Assembly (NCBI GenBank): GCA_027058735.1 | Contig: JALURZ010000021.1 | Coordinates: forward strand, 1 to 6,379 | Direction of reading: 5' to 3' | DNA: 6,379 bases | Origin: Hyphomicrobiales bacterium | Lineage (GTDB): Bacteria > Pseudomonadota > Alphaproteobacteria > Rhizobiales > JALURZ01 | Shown: positions 1-6,379 of the stretch, piece by piece | Numbering within the stretch: the first letter of the stretch is position 1 | How the letters are laid out: every line of letters starts with the position of its first letter | The notes under the pieces: model-generated | Seen by the model: only the letters and a program-made list of their open reading frames with translations | Database searches by the model: none | What the model was told of the DNA's origin: nothing | Translations under genes and position numbers: made by a program

Positions 1-729
1 ATCGTGGGCCGCGCAAATGTCCTCATCGAGCCGGTGGCAGTGGGTCATCACAATATAACTGGCGCATGCCGGCGCGCGGCCCACGATCTGCGCAATCTCG
101 CCGGACCCGATTGTGGTGACCCCGCGCGGCGCATCTTCGGGAAAAATACCATCGCGCCGGTCGATCCAGGTCAGCGCGAACGGCAGCGGCGACAGCGCCG
201 TTATCACGGCGCGCCCCACATGGCCGGCGCCAAACAGCCAGACGGCGGCAGGGTGGTCTGAGATCACATCGATAAATTCATTAGTTTTGAAGGGGTTTAG
301 CGGCGCATCTTCTCTGTTTGCCTGAATATTCCGGGAAACCGCCCCGTCGGGCGCGAACCGGACGCGCCGCGTCACCTCGCCGCCCGCATCGAGCCTTGCC
401 CGCAGCGCCTGGAGGTGATCGCGCTCGCAAAGGCCGAACCGCTCAAAGGCCAGGCTCACCGCGCCGCCGCAGCACTGTCCCAGATCCGGGCCCAGCAGCG
501 CGGTCTCCAGACCGCCGACGGACCCCGACTTGAGCAGCTCGCGCGCCCGCGCAATGGCATTGAATTCCAGAGCACCCCCGCCGATCGTACCGCTCAACGA
601 ATCGGCGCTGACGACCATTTTGGCATCGGCCCCTCTGGGCGCGGATCCGGTCTTGGCCACCACCGAAACCAGAATGCAGTCCTGCCCCGCCCCGAGCAGG
701 GCGTCAAGGGTGTCGAGCCAGGCAATCAT
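1..729 (-). CDS. xdhC: XdhC, xanthine dehydrogenase accessory protein (3' end outside window)
   Basis: XdhC proteins bind molybdenum cofactor, hold it while its terminal sulfido ligand is added, and hand it to the XdhB subunit in the cytoplasm (family knowledge from Rhodobacter capsulatus). The reading frame is open from ATG at 729 to the left edge, giving 243 residues with no stop; family members are usually somewhat longer, so the C-terminus is missing. Visible motifs are TGSAPRG at residues 27-33, GTIGGGALE at 47-55, LGQCCGG at 83-89, the Rossmann-type FGAGHVG at 166-172, WIDRR at 188-192 and MTHCH at 228-232. The N-terminal XdhC/CoxI domain spans about 5-75 and the C-terminal Rossmann domain starts near 160. 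The start is well set: GGGAG lies 6 nt upstream, and ATGA overlaps the xdhB stop by 4 bp. The stretch 259-336, the linker between the domains, uses more A/T-ending codons than the rest. Confidence 0.95.
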   Translation of the reverse strand, partial: MIAWLDTLDALLGAGQDCILVSVVAKTGSAPRGADAKMVVSADSLSGTIGGGALEFNAIARARELLKSGSVGGLETALLGPDLGQCCGGAVSLAFERFGLCERDHLQALRARLDAGGEVTRRVRFAPDGAVSRNIQANREDAPLNPFKTNEFIDVISDHPAAVWLFGAGHVGRAVITALSPLPFALTWIDRRDGIFPEDAPRGVTTIGSGEIAQIVGRAPACASYIVMTHCHRLDEDICAAHD

Positions 730-3074
730 GACCGGCTCCCGGATCGCGCGGCGTCGCCGTTCTGCAGTTTTGTGATCGCCATCAGAACATGTTCAGGCGT
801 CGCCGGCGCGTGCAGGTCGGGCAGTTTTTTGTAGTCACCGACGCTCGCCACCGCGTCGCACAGGGCATTGAACACGGAGATCGCCAGCATGAGCGGCGGC
901 TCGCCCACCGCCTTGGAGCGGTAAATCGTCGCCTCGCGGTTTTTTCCCCCCGGCCAGATCGCCGCGCGATAATCGAGCGGCCGGTCGCTGAGCGCCGGAA
1001 TCTTGTAGGTGGACGGCGCATGGGTCGTGAGGCGCCCTTCGCCATCCCAGTGCAGTTCCTCGGTGGTCAACCAGCCCATGCCCTGAATGAATCCGCCTTC
1101 AATCTGGCCCAAATCGAGCGCCGGATTGAGAGACTGGCCCACATCGTGCAAAATATCCACCCGCGTGACCCGGTTTTCGCCGGTCAGAACGTCCACCGAA
1201 ACCTCGCTCACCGCCGCCCCGTAGGCGAAATAGTAAAACGGGCGCCCCTGCGCCTTCTCGCGGTCATAGTGGATTTTCGGCGTGCGGTAAAAGCCGGTCG
1301 ATGACAGCGAAATACGCGCCATGTAGCCTTCGTTGACCAGATCGGGAAACGGGATTTCCTGGTTTCCCACCCGCACCCGGTTGGGCAGGAACGCGACATC
1401 CGATTTTTTCACGTTGTACTTTTCGCAGGCAAAACCGATCAGGCGCTCCTTGATGGTGCGCGCCGCGGCGCGGGCCGCCATGCCGTTGAGATCGCTGCCA
1501 GACGATGCGGCGGTGGCCGACGTATTGGGCACCTTGCCGGTCGTGGTCGAGGTGATCTTGATATTGTCCACATCGATCTGGAATTCCTCCGCCACCACCT
1601 GGGCGATCTTGGAGAACAGCCCCTGGCCCATCTCGGTGCCGCCGTGGTTGAGGTGCACGCTGCCGTCCTTGTAGACGTGGACCAGCGCGCCCGCCTGGTT
1701 GAGGTGCGAGGTCGTGAACGAGATACCGAACTTGACCGGCGTGAGCGCCAGGCCCTTCTTGTGATAGGGGCTGGCCGCGTTGTAGGCGCGGATGTCCTCG
1801 CGGCGTCTGGCATAATCCGAAGAGGCTTCAAGCTGTTCGACGATCTCGCCGATCACATTGTCCTCGACGCTCATGTGATAGGGCGTGACATCGCGCGGGC
1901 TCCGGCCGTAAAAATTGCGTTTGCGGATGTCGAGGGGATCGCGCCCCAGCGCCATGGCGATCTCGTCGATCACCCGTTCCATGGCGATCATGCCCTGGGG
2001 GCCGCCGAAGCCGCGAAACGCCGTATTCGACACGGTGTTGGTCTTGCAACAATGAGCGGTGATGGTCGCATTCTTCAGATAGTAGCAATTGTCCGCGTGA
2101 AACATCGCCCGGTCGACGATTGCCGCTGACAAATCCGCCGAATAGCCGCATCGTGCCGCCAGCACATAATCGATGGCCTCGATGCGCCCCTCATCGTCGA
2201 AGCCCACATCGTAGTCGATGCGGAAATCATGGCGCTTGCCGGTCATGGTCATGTCGTCGTCGCGGTCAAGGCAGATTTTCGCCGCCCGCCCGGTGGTGCG
2301 CGCCACCAGCGCCACCGCGGCGGCGAACAGCGCCGGCTGGCTTTCCTTGCCGCCGAAACCGCCCCCCATGCGGCGCAACTCCACGGTCACCGAATTGAGC
2401 GGCACATCGAGCACGCGGGCGACGTTGTGCTGGACCTCGCTGGGGTGCTGGCTTGAGCAATAGACATGAACATCGCCATCCTCCAGCGGCAGCGCGAGCG
2501 AGGCCATGCCTTCAAGATAGAAATGCTCCTGCCCGCCCACGTAAAACCGGCCCTTGAGCCGGTTGGCCGCCGCTTTCAGCGCCCTGGCGCTGTCCCCCAG
2601 CCGCATCTGTCGGGAGGGCATGAGGAACTGCTTTTTTGCCATGGCCTCATCGACGCTGAGCACCGCATCGAGGTCTTTATAGTCGATCACCGCGAGGGCG
2701 GCGGCGCGGCGCGCCTGGGGCAGGGTTTCGGCTGCAACCGCGAACAGGGACTGGCCGAGAAACTCAACCTTGCCATCGGCGAACAGGGGATCGTCGCCGG
2801 CCACCGGGCTGACGTCGTTGGCGCCGGGAATATCATCGGCCCCCAGCACGCAGACGACCCCCGGGGCCCCGCGCACCGGCGCCAGGTCGAGCGACCTTAT
2901 GATCGCATGCGCGCGCGCGGATGTGGCGATAAACACATGCAGGCAATCGGCGGGTGCCGGAATATCGTCGATATAACGCGCCTGACCGGTGACATGCAGT
3001 TGCGCGCTGTCATGCCGCAGGGAGCTGCGCACGGCCCCCACGACCGTATCGCGCGTCGGGGCCGCGTCAGACAT
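726..3074 (-). CDS. xdhB: Xanthine dehydrogenase, molybdenum-binding subunit XdhB
   Basis: This is the large catalytic subunit of cytoplasmic xanthine dehydrogenase. It hydroxylates hypoxanthine to xanthine and xanthine to urate at the molybdopterin centre, then passes electrons to the Fe-S clusters of XdhA. The product is 782 residues, the usual length for a bacterial XdhB. Residues matching the known active site by motif and spacing are Gln209 (SSQHP), Glu244 (GGFGGKES), Arg322 (DRAMFH), Phe356 (FRGFGG), Phe453 (GISFT) and the catalytic base Glu725 (KAVGEPPL). These correspond to bovine Gln767, Glu802, Arg880, Phe914, Phe1009 and Glu1261. The Glu244/Arg322 pair favours a purine substrate over the aldehydes used by aldehyde oxidases. 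HGGTEMGQG at 477-485 and the QIEGGFIQGMG stretch near 657-667 are further Moco-domain landmarks. ATG 3074 is chosen because a G-rich Shine-Dalgarno lies 6 nt upstream; upstream in-frame starts at 3095 (ATG) and 3107 (TTG) fit less well. It overlaps xdhA by 8 bp and xdhC by 4 bp. Confidence 0.97.
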   Translation of the reverse strand: MSDAAPTRDTVVGAVRSSLRHDSAQLHVTGQARYIDDIPAPADCLHVFIATSARAHAIIRSLDLAPVRGAPGVVCVLGADDIPGANDVSPVAGDDPLFADGKVEFLGQSLFAVAAETLPQARRAAALAVIDYKDLDAVLSVDEAMAKKQFLMPSRQMRLGDSARALKAAANRLKGRFYVGGQEHFYLEGMASLALPLEDGDVHVYCSSQHPSEVQHNVARVLDVPLNSVTVELRRMGGGFGGKESQPALFAAAVALVARTTGRAAKICLDRDDDMTMTGKRHDFRIDYDVGFDDEGRIEAIDYVLAARCGYSADLSAAIVDRAMFHADNCYYLKNATITAHCCKTNTVSNTAFRGFGGPQGMIAMERVIDEIAMALGRDPLDIRKRNFYGRSPRDVTPYHMSVEDNVIGEIVEQLEASSDYARRREDIRAYNAASPYHKKGLALTPVKFGISFTTSHLNQAGALVHVYKDGSVHLNHGGTEMGQGLFSKIAQVVAEEFQIDVDNIKITSTTTGKVPNTSATAASSGSDLNGMAARAAARTIKERLIGFACEKYNVKKSDVAFLPNRVRVGNQEIPFPDLVNEGYMARISLSSTGFYRTPKIHYDREKAQGRPFYYFAYGAAVSEVSVDVLTGENRVTRVDILHDVGQSLNPALDLGQIEGGFIQGMGWLTTEELHWDGEGRLTTHAPSTYKIPALSDRPLDYRAAIWPGGKNREATIYRSKAVGEPPLMLAISVFNALCDAVASVGDYKKLPDLHAPATPEHVLMAITKLQNGDAARSGSRS
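736..740 (-). promoter_or_regulatory. Shine-Dalgarno of xdhC
   Basis: GGGAG on the minus strand sits 6 nt before the ATG at 729, inside the last codons of xdhB. It supports the ATGA-overlap start and coupled translation of xdhC with xdhB. Confidence 0.7.
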
Positions 3075-4530
3075 GCGCCGCCCCCCTTTCGGCATAGATG
3101 TCCGCAACCTTCGCGCCGGTGGCCTGGAGCAGGAACTTCCGCAGGATGTTGCCTGCCGCCCGAAGCCTGTAGCGATCGGTTCCGCGCAAATCGCTGAGGG
3201 GTGAAAAATCCGCGCCTAGCGCACCCCCCGCGCGTTCGATGACGCCGCCGTCCAGTTTCGCGCCGATGACCGCCTCTTCCGCGGCACTTGCCCGTTTGGG
3301 AACAGCGGCCATGCCGCCAAAGGCGAACCGGGCATCGCCAACCGTGCCGCCCTCAAGGCGCAACCAGAACGCACCGCATACAGACGAAATGTCCTGATCG
3401 AAGCGCTTCGACAGTTTGTAGCACCGGTAGCGGTCGGATTTTTTCAGCGCCGGCACCCTTATCGATGTGATGATTTCGCCGGGCTTGCGATCCTGCCTGC
3501 CGTAGCCGATGAAAAAATCCTGCAACGAGATCGTGCGTGAATTGCCTCCCCTGCGCAGGGTCACGCTGGCGTCCAGCGCGATCAGCGCCGGCGGCATATC
3601 GCCGATTGGCGAGCCATTGGCGATATTGCCGCCGAGCGTCGCCACATTGCGGATTTGCCGCGAGGCGAACCGGCGGATCAACTGATCCATCCCGGGAAAA
3701 TGCCGCGCCAGCATTTCATGGGCCCGGGTCAGGGTCACCCCCGCCCCGATCTCCACCCCTTCCGCGTCCGCCTCCAGCGTCTTGAGTTCCGCCACATTTC
3801 CAAGATGGATCAGGGTTTCCGGGCGGCGGTGCTGCTTGGTGATCCACAGCCCCACGTCGCTCGATCCGGCGACCAGCCAGGCGTCGGGATGAGCGCTGGC
3901 GAGAGCGCATAATTCGTCGAGTCCTGCCGGGGCGAAACAGCGGGTGGACGCGCCTTCGAAGGAAAGGCCGCCGGCGGGCCTGATCCGCTCCAGCATTTTC
4001 CGCATTGCCGCCTCGCCCCTCGAAAACTGATCGGCGGGCCTTGCCGCATCGGCCTCGCGGGCGCACTCGATGATCGGTCCATAGCCGGTGCAGCGGCACA
4101 GGTTGCCGGCCAGCGCATCGGCGATCCCGGTTTGATCGCCTGAGGGGTCCGCGTGATACAGCCCGAACAGCGACATGACGATGCCCGGCGTGCAGAACCC
4201 GCACTGGGAGCCGTGTTTTTCGACCATCGCGCGCTGAACCGGGTGCAACGCGCCATCGGCCCCGCTCAGGTCTTCCACCGTTATCAACTGCTTGCCGTCC
4301 AGCACCCCCACCAACTGGATACACGCATTGACCACGCTATAGCGAAGGGCGCCGTTCGCCGGTTCCGCCAGCACGACGCTGCACGCCCCGCAGTCGCCTT
4401 CCGCGCAGCCCTCCTTGGTGCCGCAGCGCGCAGGCTCGCCGCGCAGATATTGCAGCACGGTCATCGCCGGATCGACCGCGGAAAGCTCGCGTATCTCACC
4501 CCCCAGAATGAACCGCACCGTGTCGCGCAT
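3067..4530 (-). CDS. xdhA: Xanthine dehydrogenase, Fe-S/FAD subunit XdhA
   Basis: This is the small subunit of bacterial xanthine dehydrogenase. It carries electrons from the Mo centre of XdhB through two [2Fe-2S] clusters to FAD and on to NAD+. The product is 487 residues, normal for the family. The plant-ferredoxin-like cluster has Cys42, Cys47, Cys50 and Cys70 (GCAEGDCGAC, then VNAC). The second cluster has Cys110, Cys113, Cys145 and Cys147 (QCGFCTPG, NLCRCTGY). The FAD domain begins near residue 182, with AGSSDVGLW at 221-229 and TLGGNIANGSPIGD at 298-311. The C-terminal CO-dehydrogenase-flavoprotein-like domain covers about 370-475. Start choice: ATG 4530 lies 10 nt after GGGGAG(G), whereas an in-frame TTG at 4536 is only 4 nt from it and lies within a hairpin stem. 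It is the first gene of the operon; the 3' end overlaps xdhB by 8 bp (ATGTCTGA). XdhA/XdhB naming follows Rhodobacter; E. coli uses the letters differently. Confidence 0.96.
   Translation of the reverse strand: MRDTVRFILGGEIRELSAVDPAMTVLQYLRGEPARCGTKEGCAEGDCGACSVVLAEPANGALRYSVVNACIQLVGVLDGKQLITVEDLSGADGALHPVQRAMVEKHGSQCGFCTPGIVMSLFGLYHADPSGDQTGIADALAGNLCRCTGYGPIIECAREADAARPADQFSRGEAAMRKMLERIRPAGGLSFEGASTRCFAPAGLDELCALASAHPDAWLVAGSSDVGLWITKQHRRPETLIHLGNVAELKTLEADAEGVEIGAGVTLTRAHEMLARHFPGMDQLIRRFASRQIRNVATLGGNIANGSPIGDMPPALIALDASVTLRRGGNSRTISLQDFFIGYGRQDRKPGEIITSIRVPALKKSDRYRCYKLSKRFDQDISSVCGAFWLRLEGGTVGDARFAFGGMAAVPKRASAAEEAVIGAKLDGGVIERAGGALGADFSPLSDLRGTDRYRLRAAGNILRKFLLQATGAKVADIYAERGAAHV
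3081..3089 (-). promoter_or_regulatory. Shine-Dalgarno of xdhB
   Basis: AAAGGGGGG on the minus strand ends 6 nt before ATG 3074 and lies inside the final codons of xdhA. It decides the start of xdhB in favour of the MSDAAP N-terminus over the in-frame ATG at 3095, which has only a GAAGG about 14 nt upstream. Confidence 0.65.
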
Positions 4531-4535
4531 CGCCA

Positions 4536-4553
4536 ACCGGCCTCCCCGCCGGT
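4536..4553 (-). promoter_or_regulatory. Hairpin presenting the xdhA Shine-Dalgarno in its loop
   Basis: In the sense of the xdhA mRNA the sequence is ACCGGC, loop GGGGAG, GCCGGT: a perfect 6-bp stem, five of the six pairs G-C, with a hexaloop that contains the Shine-Dalgarno. The 3' arm ends 5 nt before ATG 4530, so a ribosome would probably have to open the stem. A GGA trinucleotide in a hexaloop is also the shape recognised by CsrA/RsmA proteins; that link is inference only, and the flanking bases do not match the full consensus. Confidence 0.5.
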
Positions 4554-4605
4554 CTTTCGCCTCTTCAATCGAGCTTCACACTGTTTTTTGCCTTGGCATT
4601 TTGCG

Positions 4606-4658
4606 TCAGCTATTTCTTGCGTTGGCTATTTTTTGCATTGGCTATTTTTTGCATTGGC
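4606..4658. repeat. AT-rich 16-bp tandem repeat
   Basis: The unit TTGGCTATTTTTTGCA occurs twice without change (4622-4637 and 4638-4653) and begins a third time with TTGGC at 4654-4658. A copy with four mismatches precedes it (4606-4621). Shorter degenerate relatives appear further left (TTGGCATTTTGCG at 4593-4605 and CTGTTTTTTGCC at 4581-4592). On the xdhA sense strand each full unit carries an A6 tract spaced 16 bp from the next. The repeats end about 75 nt upstream of the xdhA start codon. They stand out sharply from the GC-rich surroundings. Their role is unknown; protein-binding sites, DNA curvature or a 5'-UTR element are possible. Confidence 0.8.
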
Positions 4659-4729
4659 GTTGCGCCTTTGCAGAACCGGCACAGGCGCATGAATCCGCGT
4701 GCTCAACCGCCGCGCAGTTCATGCCATTT

Positions 4730-4747
4730 TTTGACCAGTTAGTCAAA
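4730..4747. promoter_or_regulatory. 18-bp dyad, candidate operator
   Basis: TTTGACCAGTTAGTCAAA has perfect 6-bp arms (TTTGAC/GTCAAA) around a 6-bp centre, and 14 of its 18 positions are symmetric. Length and arm spacing fit the binding site of a dimeric repressor such as a TetR- or GntR-type regulator. On the minus strand its TTGACT could double as a -35 element for xdhA, so binding there would block transcription. No regulator gene is visible in the window, so the binding protein cannot be named. Confidence 0.45.
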
Positions 4748-4820
4748 TTTCTGCAAACCCCCGCACCCCCGCCGCACCCCGGTTCGACTGCCGGCGCGCG
4801 GCGGGCTCTTCCGTCCCGCG

Positions 4821-5360
4821 CTATCTGGTATAAACGACCCGGTAGACCTGCGTGAGGCGTCCCGATCCGGGCTGCTTCCCGAACAGGGTCACGACATGCC
4901 TGGCCGGCCCCAGGATCCTGATGGAAAGCGTACCCGATGAATTCGATATTTTCTTGTACCCGGTGTGGGTCACCGTCATGTTCAGCGACCTGGCGGTTCC
5001 CCGTCCGGTCATGGTGGATTTCCCCGAATCCCCGGAAGCCTCGAACGTCCCCGAATAGATCCCCGTCGCGGGATCATAGCGAAGTTTGCCGGAGCCGAAC
5101 AGCCGCACGCTGGTGCTGGCGCATTTTATGGATTGTTTGAGGCTGTTTGCGCCGGCAAGCTCCTGTTCGATCCGGCAGCGCATCGGCTCCTCGGGCTTGT
5201 CGGGCCCGGCCTTGATCGTGCCGTTGCCGCGCCAGATCCCCTCCAGCGCCTTGAACAGGGCGTTTGGTTCCGCCGAGGCGGGGTGGTGAAATGCAAGTGC
5301 AAGACCCCCGGCCAGGACGGCGCCGGCGCACCGCCGGCCAAACACTCCCGTTGAACTCAT
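4821..5360 (-). CDS. Small secreted protein of unknown function
   Basis: The product is 179 residues. It opens with a Sec signal peptide: RR at 9-10, a hydrophobic core at about 12-24 and a likely cleavage site ASA|EP after residue 30, leaving a mature periplasmic or secreted protein of about 149 residues. The mature part starts with FKALEGIWRGNG and continues with alternating polar and hydrophobic segments that suggest a small beta-barrel, loosely like lipocalin/calycin folds. Cys62 and Cys80 could form a disulfide. I recall similar uncharacterised periplasmic proteins in alphaproteobacteria but cannot name a family with certainty. The frame is open to an ATG at 5498, but that would put 46 residues with less biased codon use before the signal peptide, so ATG 5360 is preferred; its Shine-Dalgarno is weak. 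It points the same way as xdhA but is 290 bp upstream, so it is probably a separate transcription unit. Confidence 0.8.
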   Translation of the reverse strand: MSSTGVFGRRCAGAVLAGGLALAFHHPASAEPNALFKALEGIWRGNGTIKAGPDKPEEPMRCRIEQELAGANSLKQSIKCASTSVRLFGSGKLRYDPATGIYSGTFEASGDSGKSTMTGRGTARSLNMTVTHTGYKKISNSSGTLSIRILGPARHVVTLFGKQPGSGRLTQVYRVVYTR

Positions 5361-5496
5361 CGCTTCAGGTTTCCCGCTGTTCGCAGTCTTCGTCCCCGCC
5401 TTGACCGACAGATAGACATAGTGCTCCGCAGCGGCCGGCGCAAGGCGGGGAGATAGAACTGGCGGCAGCAAAAGCAATGCTGTATCAATCGCGCTC
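5361..5496. promoter_or_regulatory. Divergent intergenic region
   Basis: The 136 bp separate the starts of the small secreted-protein gene (minus) and the RND transporter gene (plus), so promoters for both should lie here. I find no convincing -35/-10 pair on either strand. GGGGAGA at 5447-5453 resembles a Shine-Dalgarno but lies too far (over 40 nt) from ATG 5497 to serve it. Confidence 0.4.
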
Positions 5497-6379
5497 ATGA
5501 TTCAAGTCGGCTTCGGCCTTGAACGCATTGGCCTTGCGACGGTGCGCTGGCCCCTCTTCAGTTCGCTGGCCGTGCTCGCGATATCACTGCTTGCAGCGGT
5601 GGGAATTGCACGCCTGGACGTGACTTCGGAATTCACCGATCTGTTCAGCAGGGATTCGGCGGACTACCGCTCCTACATGCGCATGATCGAAGCCTTTCCC
5701 GGCGGCGGCGGCGATGTCTATATCGTCATCAGCGGACCGGGGCTGTTGAAGCGCGAGAATCTCGAAAAAATCCGCGCGCTGCATCTCGATCTCGAATTGA
5801 ACGATGGCGTTGCCGGCGTGCTGTCGCTGTTCTCCCTGCGCAGGACGCCGGACAGGACCGGGTTTCCCGCGCCGCTTTTTCCCGACCCCCTGCCCACCGG
5901 CGGCGCCTTTGAAAAACTCCTCGGCGATGCCGCCTCCCATCCCATGGCGAAGGGCTCCCTGCTGTCGCAAAACGGCGATGTGACGCTGGTCATCGTGGCG
6001 CTGGAGAGCGGAGTGCTCAAAACGAATTTCCGCACCGTGGTCGATGACCTGCGCGCCCAGGCCCGGCAATCCCTGAACGGCAGCGGGCTGAGCGTCGGCC
6101 TGACCGGCGTTCCGGTCTTGCGCAAGGCGATTTATCAGGCCATTCGCAACGACCGTGTCTTGTACAACACGGGCGGGTTTCTGGTCGGTCTTTTCGTATC
6201 CTTCCTGTTCTTCCGCAAGCTGGCGCCAACGATCATCGCCGCGGCGGCGCCCGCGGCGGCCGTATTCTGGTCGTTCGGGATGATCGGACTGATGGGCGAT
6301 GAACTGAGCGTCATCATCATCATTATCGCGCCGCTCGTCATGGTGATCTCCTTTTCCGACGCCATGCATCTGGTGTTCG
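5497..6379 (+). CDS. RND superfamily (MMPL-type) transporter, N-terminal part
   Basis: The frame is open from ATG 5497 to the right edge, 294 residues without a stop; full-length relatives run to roughly 750-900 residues, so most of the gene is missing. The layout is that of RND/MMPL inner-membrane exporters driven by the proton gradient: helix 1 at about 20-39, a periplasmic loop at 41-222, then helices at about 225-239, 243-266 and 270-288. The N-terminal GFGLERIGL, the LDVTSEFTDLF stretch after helix 1 and SDAMHLVF at 287-294 fit this family, the last matching the end of helix 4. The substrate cannot be told from this part; lipid, hopanoid or drug export are all known in the superfamily. 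No good Shine-Dalgarno precedes the ATG, but the N-terminus fits the family, and the next in-frame ATG, at residue 61, would remove helix 1. Confidence 0.9.
   Translation, partial: MIQVGFGLERIGLATVRWPLFSSLAVLAISLLAAVGIARLDVTSEFTDLFSRDSADYRSYMRMIEAFPGGGGDVYIVISGPGLLKRENLEKIRALHLDLELNDGVAGVLSLFSLRRTPDRTGFPAPLFPDPLPTGGAFEKLLGDAASHPMAKGSLLSQNGDVTLVIVALESGVLKTNFRTVVDDLRAQARQSLNGSGLSVGLTGVPVLRKAIYQAIRNDRVLYNTGGFLVGLFVSFLFFRKLAPTIIAAAAPAAAVFWSFGMIGLMGDELSVIIIIIAPLVMVISFSDAMHLVF

Larger units (their letters stand above)
4531..4820. other. Intergenic region upstream of xdhA
   Basis: About 290 bp without a supported gene lie between xdhA and the next minus-strand gene. Reading toward xdhA it contains a C-rich stretch with a 9-bp direct repeat (CCGCACCCC at 4761-4769 and 4772-4780), an 18-bp dyad, an AT-rich tandem repeat and the Shine-Dalgarno hairpin. 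The operon promoter must lie here or further upstream. One weak minus-strand candidate is TTGACT inside the dyad, followed after 17 nt by CATGAA, but the -10 match is poor. No clear terminator for the upstream gene is visible. Confidence 0.6.

Noticed and set aside
789..1304. 171-residue open frame on the plus strand
   Set aside because: Antisense to the conserved C-terminal part of xdhB, which includes the catalytic glutamate region.
2466..3197. 243-residue open frame on the plus strand
   Set aside because: Antisense to xdhB and the end of xdhA, both strongly supported; the composition is shadow-like and there are no motifs.
4534..4536. TTG start for xdhA
   Set aside because: Only 4 nt from the Shine-Dalgarno and inside the hairpin; ATG two codons later fits better.
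4761..4780. 9-bp direct repeat CCGCACCCC
   Set aside because: Low-complexity C-rich sequence; two copies are weak evidence for a binding site.
4801..4819. GCGGG/CCCGC inverted repeat just downstream of the secreted-protein gene as a terminator
   Set aside because: Five pairs with a 9-nt loop and no T-run on the minus strand; too weak to call an intrinsic terminator.
5361..5498. 46-residue N-terminal extension of the small secreted protein (ATG at 5498)
   Set aside because: It would bury a normal signal peptide inside the protein, and its codon third positions are less GC-biased than the rest.
5584..6369. 261-residue open frame on the minus strand
   Set aside because: It lies antisense to the RND transporter frame, which has a clear domain layout. 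The minus frame is rich in Arg, Gln, His and Gly with no recognisable domain, as expected of a GC-rich shadow.

Overview
The window looks like a GC-rich proteobacterial chromosome, most plausibly an alphaproteobacterium of the Rhizobiales/Hyphomicrobiales type. This placement is inferred from the strong G/C bias at third codon positions, the xdhA-xdhB-xdhC order with split subunits, and general protein character. It is not proven by any marker gene.

Positions 1-4530 hold a compact minus-strand xanthine dehydrogenase operon, transcribed xdhA, then xdhB, then xdhC. The genes overlap by 8 bp (xdhA/xdhB) and 4 bp (xdhB/xdhC, ATGA), so translation is probably coupled. XdhA carries two [2Fe-2S] clusters and FAD. 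XdhB carries the molybdenum cofactor active site and has the complete residue set of a true xanthine/hypoxanthine dehydrogenase. XdhC is the accessory factor that delivers sulfurated Moco to XdhB; its 3' end lies beyond the left edge of the window. Together they oxidise hypoxanthine to xanthine and urate and pass electrons to NAD+, feeding purine salvage or degradation.

Positions 4531-4820 are a gene-free leader/promoter region for the operon. It holds three structures: a hairpin that puts the xdhA Shine-Dalgarno sequence in its loop (4536-4553), an AT-rich 16-bp tandem repeat (4606-4658, with degenerate copies further left), and an 18-bp dyad that looks like a repressor operator (4730-4747).

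Positions 4821-5360 (minus strand) encode a small secreted protein of unknown function with a clear signal peptide. It is followed by a 136-bp divergent intergenic region. From 5497 to the right edge runs the 5' part of a plus-strand RND/MMPL-type membrane transporter, cut off after its fourth predicted membrane helix.

I see no mobile element, CRISPR array, RNA gene or clearly new system. The coding content is ordinary, and the least explained part is the non-coding region upstream of xdhA.
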